Of a stretch of DNA of 20,251 nucleotides, positions 13,961 to 20,251 are shown piece by piece. Position 1 is the first letter of the stretch, and every line of letters begins with the position of its first letter. The stretch lies in NCBI GenBank assembly GCA_002305335.1, contig DBQR01000022.1, positions 1 to 20,251 of the forward strand. The letters run 5' to 3'. The notes under the pieces were generated by a model. It was not told the DNA's origin. It was given only the letters and a program-made list of their open reading frames with translations, and made no database searches. This stretch comes from Clostridiales bacterium UBA1389. GTDB taxonomy: Bacteria; Bacillota; Clostridia; Oscillospirales; CAG-382. A program made the position numbers and the translations under genes.

Positions 13961-15391
13961 TTATATATTGACTTCCGCTTTTATTCCCAAAAGGCTTTTG
14001 TTTCTTTCAAGTACAGGCAAAACCGTGTCGTGTAAAAATTCCCCGGTCTGTTCATTCGCCCTTCCGGTTAGTTTAGAAGGGTCTGCAATACTTTCAAGCT
14101 CCTCTTTGGTTAAATCAAACAGCGGGTCCGAAAGGATTTTATAAAACAAATCGTTTGGTTTTCCGTTTTCCTTAATTTCTTTTGCGGTTTCCACCGAATG
14201 ACGCCTTATGGCTTCATGGAGTTCCTGCCGGTCACCCCCCTTGCTTACGCAGTACATCAGGATGTTTTCGGTCACCATAAAGGGCATTTCCTCGTCAAGA
14301 TGACGCTTAATAACCTTCGGGTAAACCTTTCCGCCCTGAACAATGTTAATATACAGCGTCAATATGCCGTCAATGGCAAGGAAAGCTTCGGGTACGGCGA
14401 TCCGCTTGTTTGCCGAATCATCAAGGGTTCTTTCAAACCACTGGGCAGAGGCGGTTACGGCGGGGTTCAACACATTGCATATCACATGTCTTGACAGTGA
14501 ACAGATCCGTTCGCTCCGCATGGGATTCCGCTTATAGGCCATGGCGGAGGACCCCACCTGCTTTGATTCAAAGGGTTCGTCGAATTCCTTAAGATGGGAC
14601 AAAAGCCGTATATCGTTGGCAAACTTCGAAGCGCTCTGGGCAATACCGCATAAAACCGAAAGAACGTTGTAGTCAACCTTCCTCGAATAGGTCTGCCCCG
14701 AAACCCCGTAGCAGCTTTCAAACCCCATTTTATCGGCAATCAGCTTTTCAAGCCGTTTTACCTTTTCATGGTCGCCGTCAAACAGCTCAAGAAAACTGGC
14801 GGCAGTGCCGGTGGTGCCTTTACAGCCGAGAAGCTTTAGGGAATCAAGCTGAAAATCTATGGCTTCCAGGTCAAGCAGAAGGTCCTGAATCCACAGCGTT
14901 GCCCGCTTTCCCACGGTGGTGGGCTGGGCTGGCTGAAAGTGGGTATAGGCAAGGGTGGGAATATCCTTATAACGGTCGGCGAAGTCGTAAAGGGAGGAAA
15001 TGCAGTTTACAACCAGCTTTTTTACAAGGGTCAAGGCCTCTTTCATCAGGATAATGTCCGTATTATCCCCCACATAGCAGCTGGTGGCGCCCAAATGGAT
15101 TATCCCCTTGGCCTTGGGGCAGACATCCCCGTAGGCGCGGATATGGGCCATAACATCATGACGAAGCTGCTTTTCGTATTCGGCAGCCCTGTCATAGTCG
15201 ATATCGGTTATATGAGCCTTCAGTTCCTCAATCTGTTCGGTGGAAATATCCAGCCCCAGCTCCCGCTGACTTTCGGCAAGGGCAACCCAAAGCCTCCGCC
15301 AGGTGGAAAACTTGTGGTCGGGGGAGAAAATTTCCTTCATCTCCCGTCCCGCATAGCGGACACACAGGGGGTTTTCGTATATATCCTTCAC
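13961..15391 (-). CDS. purB: Adenylosuccinate lyase
   Basis: A cytoplasmic tetrameric lyase acting twice in purine synthesis: SAICAR to AICAR plus fumarate, and adenylosuccinate to AMP plus fumarate. The fumarase/aspartase superfamily signature is present as S281-S-A-M-A-Y-K287-R-N-P, with the catalytic serine in this loop; GATSCYVGDN near residue 105 and THFQPAQPTTVGKR near 155 are the other conserved regions. At 476 residues it matches the Clostridia long form. The start is GTG at 15391, supported by an AAAGGCGGG site. It sits 23 bases after the aminotransferase stop, within the pyrG unit. Confidence 0.96.
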   Translation of the reverse strand: MKDIYENPLCVRYAGREMKEIFSPDHKFSTWRRLWVALAESQRELGLDISTEQIEELKAHITDIDYDRAAEYEKQLRHDVMAHIRAYGDVCPKAKGIIHLGATSCYVGDNTDIILMKEALTLVKKLVVNCISSLYDFADRYKDIPTLAYTHFQPAQPTTVGKRATLWIQDLLLDLEAIDFQLDSLKLLGCKGTTGTAASFLELFDGDHEKVKRLEKLIADKMGFESCYGVSGQTYSRKVDYNVLSVLCGIAQSASKFANDIRLLSHLKEFDEPFESKQVGSSAMAYKRNPMRSERICSLSRHVICNVLNPAVTASAQWFERTLDDSANKRIAVPEAFLAIDGILTLYINIVQGGKVYPKVIKRHLDEEMPFMVTENILMYCVSKGGDRQELHEAIRRHSVETAKEIKENGKPNDLFYKILSDPLFDLTKEELESIADPSKLTGRANEQTGEFLHDTVLPVLERNKSLLGIKAEVNI

Positions 15392-15414
15392 AACCGTTCC
15401 CGCCTTTCAAAAAT

Positions 15415-16629
15415 TCATCTGCGGTATCTGTTCAAAAACCTTTCAAGGCGGCAGACCGCCTCCTCAAGTATTTCCACCCGCGCCAAATACACCAGACGGA
15501 AATGGTCGGGTTTGTCCCAGTTAAAGCCGGTGCCGGATGTCAAGAGTATTTTTTCCTCCCGCAGAAGTTCCAGCACAAATTCCTGGTCATTTGAAATATT
15601 ATACATTTCAAGGTCGATTTTGGGGAATATGTAAAATGCGGCATCCGGCTTTTCGGCGGAAAGGCCGGGAATCGAATTCATGGCATTCCAGATAAATTCC
15701 CGCTGTTCGTAAATCCGTCCGCCGGGCTTTATTAGCTCGTCGCTGGACTGGTAGCCCCCGAGGGCGGTCTGGATAATGGACTGCCCCGGCACATTCGAGC
15801 AGAGCCGCATTGAGGCAAGCACGTTAAGCCCTTCTATATAACCGCTGGCGTGTTCCTTTTCCCCCGCAAGGCACATCCAGCCGGTGCGGAAACCCGCCAC
15901 CCTGTGGGATTTCGAAAGACCGTTATAGCAGACGGTCAGCAAATCCGGAGCCAGCGACGCTATTGCCGTATGCTTTTTTCCGTCAAGGACAAGCCGGTCG
16001 TAGATTTCGTCGGCAAAGATGATAAGCTCGTTTTCCCTTGCGATATTGACGATTTCCTGAAGCACTTCGGTGCTGTACAGCACGCCGGTGGGGTTGTTTG
16101 GGTTTATAACCACAATCCCCTTGGTATTTTTGGAAAGCTTGGCTTTTATGTCGTCAATGTCCGGGTTCCAGTGATTGGATTCGTCGCAGCGGTAGTGGAC
16201 GGCCTTCCCCCCCGAAAGGACAACCGACGCCGTCCATAGGGGATAGTCGGGCATGGGGACAAGGATTTCGTCCCCGTCGTCAAGCAGCGCCTGCATGGAC
16301 ATGGTTATAAGCTCGCTTTCCCCGTTGCCGGTATAGATGTCCTCTATACCCACATTGGGAATCCCCCTGATCTGGCAGTACTGCATTATGGCTTTCCGGG
16401 CGGGGAACATCCCCTTGGAATTGGAATACCCCTCCGAAGTCCGGAGATTGTAAATCATATCCACGACGATTTCGTCGGGGGCTTTGAAATCAAAGGGAGC
16501 GGGATTGCCTATATTTAATTTCAGAATATCGATACCGTTTGCCTCCATACGGTAGGCTTCCTCCATAACCGGCCCTCGTATGTCATAGGCTACATGGTCA
16601 AGCTTGCGGGATTTGTTTACTTCCCTCAT
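15415..16629 (-). CDS. alaA: PLP-dependent aminotransferase, AlaA-like (glutamate-pyruvate)
   Basis: A fold-type I aminotransferase closely resembling E. coli AlaA over its whole length: YDIRGPV, LKLNIGNPAPF, GYSNSKG, ARKAIMQ, VINPNNPTG, IIFADEIYD and ALGGYQS are all shared. AlaA makes L-alanine from pyruvate with glutamate as amino donor. The PLP-binding lysine is K240 in NGLSK240SHRVAGFRTGW, and D204-E205-I-Y is the cofactor ring contact region. Its 404 residues are the normal length. It starts 20 bases after the pyrG stop with an AAAGGA site and is followed by purB. The similarity is by memory of motifs, so the exact substrate is inferred. Confidence 0.88.
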   Translation of the reverse strand: MREVNKSRKLDHVAYDIRGPVMEEAYRMEANGIDILKLNIGNPAPFDFKAPDEIVVDMIYNLRTSEGYSNSKGMFPARKAIMQYCQIRGIPNVGIEDIYTGNGESELITMSMQALLDDGDEILVPMPDYPLWTASVVLSGGKAVHYRCDESNHWNPDIDDIKAKLSKNTKGIVVINPNNPTGVLYSTEVLQEIVNIARENELIIFADEIYDRLVLDGKKHTAIASLAPDLLTVCYNGLSKSHRVAGFRTGWMCLAGEKEHASGYIEGLNVLASMRLCSNVPGQSIIQTALGGYQSSDELIKPGGRIYEQREFIWNAMNSIPGLSAEKPDAAFYIFPKIDLEMYNISNDQEFVLELLREEKILLTSGTGFNWDKPDHFRLVYLARVEILEEAVCRLERFLNRYRR

Positions 16630-16649
16630 AAAATATAGTCCTTTCGCTG

Positions 16650-18278
16650 TTATTTTTCGTTATCCCTCCCGTTTTGCTTCCGGCATTCGATGGAAGTTCT
16701 TACAAATTCCAAAAACAGCGGGTGGGGACGGTTGGGCCTGCTTTTGAATTCGGGATGATACTGAACCCCCAGGAAGAAGGGGGAATTTTTCAGTTCAACG
16801 GTTTCCACCAGATTTCCGTCGGGGGAAAGTCCGCTTATGACAAGCCCTGCCTTTTCAAATGTATCTTTATAATTATTATTGAATTCGTAACGGTGCCGGT
16901 GGCGTTCGTGAATGAGTTTGGCTTTATAGCAGCGTTCCATGACCGTTCCGGGAACTATCCGGCAGGGGTAGCTTCCCAGACGCAGGGTCCCCCCTTTTGC
17001 AATGGAATCGCTTTGCCCTTCCATAAAGTCTATAACCTTATGGGGGGAATTTTCGTCGAATTCCCTTGAGTTGGCGTCGGCCAGCCCTAAAATGTTCCGG
17101 GCGTATTCGATAACCGCCACCTGCATACCCAGGCAGATTCCTAAATAGGGCACATTGTTCCTGCGGGCAAAGCCCGCCGCAAGGATTTTTCCCTCAATCC
17201 CCCGGTTGCCGAACCCTCCGGGAATAAGTATGCCGTCGGCGTTTTTGAGTAATTCTGTATGATTTTCTTCCGTTATGGTTTCGGAATCTATCCAGTCAAT
17301 GTTTATCTTGGAATCAAGGGCGTACCCTGCGTGGTTTAGGGCCTCCGCCACCGAAAGATAGGCATCGTGAAGCTGTACGTATTTCCCCACCAGGGTGATG
17401 TTGACTCTGCCTTTCCTGTTTTTAATGTGTCTTACAAGCTCCTCCCATTCCGAAAGGTCGGGTTCGGGAGTGTCCATATACAGTTCCCTGCAGACGATAT
17501 GGGATAGGTGGGATTTTTCAAGCATCAAGGGCGCTTCGTAAAGCGTGGGGAGGGTTATGTTTTCGATAACACAGTCGGGCTTTACGTTGCAGAAATTTGA
17601 GATTTTACGGAATACCGACTGGTCGGTTATCTGCTCGTCACACCTCAGGACAATGATATCGGGGGAAATCCCCATCCCCTGCAGTTCCTTAACCGAATGC
17701 TGGGTGGGCTTCGACTTGTGCTCGCCGGAGGCTTTAAGGTAGGGAACAAGGGTAACGTGAATAAAAAGGGAGTTTTCCTTCCCCACTTCATGGCTTATCT
17801 GGCGGATTGCCTCAAGATAGGGCTGGCTTTCTATGTCGCCGGTGGTACCGCCGATTTCGGTTATAACCACATCCGCCCCCGACTTTTTCCCCACGTTATA
17901 GACAAACCTTTTTATTTCGTCGGTGATATGGGGGATATACTGGACGGTGGAGCCGAGATACTGCCCCTGGCGTTCTTTGGATATAACGTTTGAAAATACC
18001 TTGCCGGTGGTAAGGTTGGAATATTTATTTAAATCCTCGTCAATGAATCTTTCGTAATGGCCCAGGTCAAGGTCGGTTTCGGCGCCGTCTTCGGTGACGT
18101 AAACCTCCCCGTGCTGGTAGGGGGACATGGTCCCCGGGTCAACGTTTATATAGGGGTCCAGCTTCTGGGCGGCCACCTTAAGCCCTCTGGCCTTTAGCAG
18201 CCTTCCAAGGGATGCGGCGGTTATTCCTTTTCCCAAACCCGAAACCACTCCGCCTGTAACAAAAATGTATTTGGTCAT
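16650..18278 (-). CDS. pyrG: CTP synthase
   Basis: Converts UTP to CTP using ATP and glutamine. The N-terminal synthetase domain opens with MTKYIFVTGGVVSGLGKGI, with the P-loop and the KLDPYINVDPGTMSP segment. The C-terminal class I glutamine amidotransferase domain has the nucleophile C382 (GIC382LGMQ, E. coli C379) and a YHPEF motif for the His/Glu of the triad. It has 542 residues, the usual length. The open frame extends 28 codons upstream, but the ATG at 18278 has a GGAGG site 7 bases before it and begins the conserved sequence, so it was chosen. It heads the minus-strand unit, and its leader can form a hairpin that may control it. Confidence 0.97.
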   Translation of the reverse strand: MTKYIFVTGGVVSGLGKGITAASLGRLLKARGLKVAAQKLDPYINVDPGTMSPYQHGEVYVTEDGAETDLDLGHYERFIDEDLNKYSNLTTGKVFSNVISKERQGQYLGSTVQYIPHITDEIKRFVYNVGKKSGADVVITEIGGTTGDIESQPYLEAIRQISHEVGKENSLFIHVTLVPYLKASGEHKSKPTQHSVKELQGMGISPDIIVLRCDEQITDQSVFRKISNFCNVKPDCVIENITLPTLYEAPLMLEKSHLSHIVCRELYMDTPEPDLSEWEELVRHIKNRKGRVNITLVGKYVQLHDAYLSVAEALNHAGYALDSKINIDWIDSETITEENHTELLKNADGILIPGGFGNRGIEGKILAAGFARRNNVPYLGICLGMQVAVIEYARNILGLADANSREFDENSPHKVIDFMEGQSDSIAKGGTLRLGSYPCRIVPGTVMERCYKAKLIHERHRHRYEFNNNYKDTFEKAGLVISGLSPDGNLVETVELKNSPFFLGVQYHPEFKSRPNRPHPLFLEFVRTSIECRKQNGRDNEK

Positions 18279-18315
18279 ACTGATTCCTCCGGCATTAATT
18301 TGGCGTAAATCGAAC

Positions 18316-18359
18316 AAGGCGTCCCAGTAATAGCTTTCTGCGACGCCTTTATGATTATA
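18316..18359 (-). promoter_or_regulatory. pyrG promoter and leader hairpin
   Basis: A TATAAT box on the minus strand (plus 18354-18359) places the transcript start within or just before AAGGCGTC (plus 18342-18349). This 5' segment can pair over 8 bases with GACGCCTT downstream (plus 18316-18323), followed by TTGTTCGATTT. Pairing of the very 5' end with a downstream arm recalls pyrG attenuation in Bacillus, which works through extra G additions. Here the run of pyrimidine-controlled Gs is not evident. The nearest TTGACG -35 (plus 18371-18376 area) is only about 13 bases away, so the -35 is uncertain. Confidence 0.4.
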
Positions 18360-18360
18360 C

Positions 18361-18607
18361 ACTTTCCTTAAGCGTCAAGCCGATATTCCGACGCCTTTGC
18401 CGGAATTAGCAACGACCCTTTGCAAATACTTAAAAAATGATACAACAACATTTGCAATTTGTCAATAGCTTTTTTGCATTTCGGGGGTGTGTAAAAAAGC
18501 TGTCAAAAGAAATAAAACGCCCATATATATGCAATACAGACGTTTTAAGTGCAAATCAGTGTTAAGGAAGGGAAAAAATTGATTCTTTAGAGGGTTAGTA
18601 ATTACTA
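18361..18607. other. Intergenic region between pyrG leader and the duplicated-domain gene
   Basis: No gene seen. The region is AT-rich. A second copy of CGACGCCTTT (18389-18398, also at 18341-18350) lies upstream of the pyrG promoter. TGCAA/TTGCA elements recur at about 18419, 18450, 18472, 18529 and 18549. AAAACG/CGTTTT (about 18515-18546) could be a weak terminator for the gene on its right, with a long loop. A 12-base palindrome TAGTAATTACTA sits at 18596-18607 just past that gene's stop codon. Confidence 0.4.
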
Positions 18608-19714
18608 TCAGTTCCCGGTGTATTCCTCCCAGATAAGACCATCCGGGAATTTATAAATGTCGTCTTCATAATTAAATACCGGTTCCCGGTTTTCTTTTTC
18701 GGCCGATTCGATTTCTTTACGGTAAAGATAATTGATATATGCTTCCACGGAGTAATCAGATATTTGATAGTTTCCCGACTCTTTGTAAATAGGATTTGCA
18801 ACTTCCGAAGGGTTTTTCCGGGCTTGGGTATATTTCTTAACCAATTCCGATTGGGAAATGCTATCCTCTGTAATACCCTCCTCAATGGGGACAATCTCAT
18901 AGGGGGAATAGGAGTACAGCTTTTTGCCGTCAGTCGTTGAAGTGCAGGTAAACATATATAATTTGCCTTCTTCCGGTATTATCTCCTCCCCGGCAAATTC
19001 CACCCCGTCGTCATATATGGTTAAACCGCCGAATTTAATAAAGGGGATTTCAAATTCAGTAATAAACTGCTGCTTTCTGTAATTTCTCGCGTTACCATCA
19101 ACTATGCTGTAAACCGGAATAACCCTGTATTCGATATAGGGGTAGCCTTCCTCGGTTATTCCGAATTGCCCTTCCCCTGTAACTTTACCAACAAAAAAGT
19201 AGTTGTACTGTCCTGCCAGCTCGGCAAGTTTAGATTCAGTAAGCTGTTTTGAATAATCAACGCTCTTTTCCCCGGTATTTAAAAGTTTTGAAATGCTTTG
19301 GGTTGATCTAAGTTCATCTGTTGAATAAACAGGCCTGCTTTTTGCGTCGTAAACCGACCTGACACTGCTTTGTGTTATTTTATCACCGTTCATATATTTC
19401 GGATTTTCACAAGAAGTAAACATTTTGGCCACGACTTCGGAATCATATAAATTCCCCTCGCTTATTCCGTTTTCAAGGGGGATTAGGGCGGTTGGGGTTG
19501 AAGTATATAAAACCGAACCTTCGTCAATTGCTATGGAGCAGATTATATAAAGCTTACCTTCCTCCGGGATAATATCTCCTTTGAATAAAATATATTTCAG
19601 CCCGCTTTTATCCACCCCCCCGTACTTTTTCCATAACAGTTCCTTACCGGTTTCAAGATTTCCTTGAATGTTCATTATAGGCGTTACATTGTAAACCGAA
19701 TAAACATCATACAT
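18608..19714 (-). CDS. Protein of unknown function with two copies of one domain, probably 5'-truncated
   Basis: Not recognised. The 368 residues contain two similar parts: about 1-95 (VYSV ... WKKYGG ... GDIIPEEGKLYIIC ... IPLENGISEG) and about 190-300 (VYSI ... IKFGG ... EEIIPEEGKLYMFT ... VPIEEGITED). Each is rich in beta-type sequence and carries the shared IIPEEGKLY core, so it looks like an internal duplication. There is no signal peptide. The first ATG has only a weak AGGG site, and the same frame stays open for about 15 codons upstream. That upstream peptide (VLEFRAKS) aligns with IEYRV just before VYSI in the second copy, so the first domain probably once began further upstream. The start also lies inside the RHS tail, overlapping by 31 bases. 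It may be secreted-protein debris, a pseudogene, or a protein tied to RHS biology. Confidence 0.6.
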   Translation of the reverse strand: MYDVYSVYNVTPIMNIQGNLETGKELLWKKYGGVDKSGLKYILFKGDIIPEEGKLYIICSIAIDEGSVLYTSTPTALIPLENGISEGNLYDSEVVAKMFTSCENPKYMNGDKITQSSVRSVYDAKSRPVYSTDELRSTQSISKLLNTGEKSVDYSKQLTESKLAELAGQYNYFFVGKVTGEGQFGITEEGYPYIEYRVIPVYSIVDGNARNYRKQQFITEFEIPFIKFGGLTIYDDGVEFAGEEIIPEEGKLYMFTCTSTTDGKKLYSYSPYEIVPIEEGITEDSISQSELVKKYTQARKNPSEVANPIYKESGNYQISDYSVEAYINYLYRKEIESAEKENREPVFNYEDDIYKFPDGLIWEEYTGN

Positions 19715-20251
19715 ACTTTTTGCCCTGAACTCAAGAACACCCTTATAACAAAATGGATTGGTTTATTATGGTGTGGTGCATGAATCTCGAATTGTATGAT
19801 ACTTAATAGCTTAAGACCAAAATACACTTTACCGGGATTGGAGAAAAAGTATATAACAGGTTTAATTAATTTGTTTATGCTACTAAGTATTCCAACACCT
19901 TTCCAAAGACCAAGTACAAGCCCAATTGCTGCAAATCCCGCTGTTAAAGCTGCTAACGGTTTACCTGACAGTTTTAGCGCTCTGCCTATCGCATAAGCAA
20001 TGCCCCCGAATATCGCTGCGCTTGCTGCCGCAACGATTACTCTACCCCAAAACATACCAGAATGGTCAGCATTCATAACCGGATTATTTGCACAATAAGC
20101 AAATAAATTCGTGTCTAAAATGCGACCGGTTTCTTTTGCTAATAACAACATCTCAGGAACATCAGCATTTATGAAGCGACCAATCTCCGGGTCATAGTAA
20201 CGAGTAGCTGTACAGTAAAATCCCGTCTCGGTGTCGAAGTAATAACCGCGA
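19684..20251 (-). CDS. C-terminal part of an RHS-repeat protein, cut by the window edge
   Basis: The frame is open to the right edge, so the gene starts outside the window. It begins with the RHS repeat-associated core (GYYFDTETGFYCTATRYYDP, EIGRFINAD, then LFAYCANNPVMNADHSG), which caps the beta-cocoon of RHS proteins and is followed by a variable tip that is often a toxin. The tip has two hydrophobic stretches (about 20023-20045 and 19925-19985 in plus coordinates), a segment ILSSINKLIKPVIYFFSN, and a His-rich FEIHAPHHNKPIHF. The last 20 residues (VIRVFLSSGQKV...) look unlike a folded domain and overlap another reading frame, suggesting that the true end has been lost. No known toxin motif was identified, and no RHS partner is visible. 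Confidence 0.8.
   Translation of the reverse strand, partial: RGYYFDTETGFYCTATRYYDPEIGRFINADVPEMLLLAKETGRILDTNLFAYCANNPVMNADHSGMFWGRVIVAAASAAIFGGIAYAIGRALKLSGKPLAALTAGFAAIGLVLGLWKGVGILSSINKLIKPVIYFFSNPGKVYFGLKLLSIIQFEIHAPHHNKPIHFVIRVFLSSGQKVCMMFIRFTM

Noticed and set aside
14939..15634. 231-codon plus-strand open frame across purB and alaA
   Set aside because: It is antisense to two well-recognised enzymes; its composition follows their codon pattern.
18279..18362. 28-codon N-terminal extension of CTP synthase
   Set aside because: It lies in the leader hairpin region and adds sequence not found in the family, while the ATG at 18278 has GGAGG and starts the conserved MTKYIFVTGG.
18419..18556. 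Recurring TGCAA/TTGCA elements as a possible repeat array or protein-binding cluster
   Set aside because: Spacing is irregular (about 32, 22, 55 and 20 bases) and such short motifs are common in AT-rich spacers.

Overview
The window looks like chromosomal DNA of an anaerobic, spore-forming Firmicute (Clostridia, probably Oscillospiraceae-like). The support is a SpoIVB-type sporulation peptidase, a PerR/rubrerythrin peroxide-defence pair, sigma-A-type promoters, strong AGGAGG-type ribosome binding sites and many intrinsic terminators. No tRNA, rRNA, CRISPR array, transposase or phage gene was seen.

Left part (1-2820): the start of a lipoprotein reads off the left edge. It is followed by an XRE-type regulator with a likely self-operator, a zinc-ribbon membrane protein, and a minus-strand peroxide-response unit in which perR is followed by rubrerythrin. 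The perR promoter carries a dyad at its transcription start. Middle plus-strand run (2846-11580): a YgiQ-type radical SAM protein, SpoIVB, an orphan solute-binding lipoprotein broken by a stop codon in its signal peptide, undecaprenyl-diphosphatase UppP, an FtsK/SpoIIIE DNA translocase, and a small lipoprotein whose start overlaps the ftsK stop.

Right part, all on the minus strand (11595-20251): a MATE exporter and a probable four-gene unit transcribed in the order pyrG, alaA-like aminotransferase, purB, Asp/Glu racemase-family gene. This unit links nucleotide synthesis with glutamine, glutamate and aspartate metabolism. The far right is accessory DNA: the C-terminal end of an RHS-repeat protein that enters from the right edge, overlapped by a 368-residue protein of unknown function that contains two copies of one domain. 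The reading frame of this unknown gene continues upstream of its first ATG into the RHS tail, which suggests a recombination junction.

No clearly new multi-gene system is visible. The points most worth following are the interrupted solute-binding lipoprotein, the RHS/duplicated-domain junction, spoIVB without spo0A beside it, and the racemase homologue with Ser in place of the first catalytic Cys.
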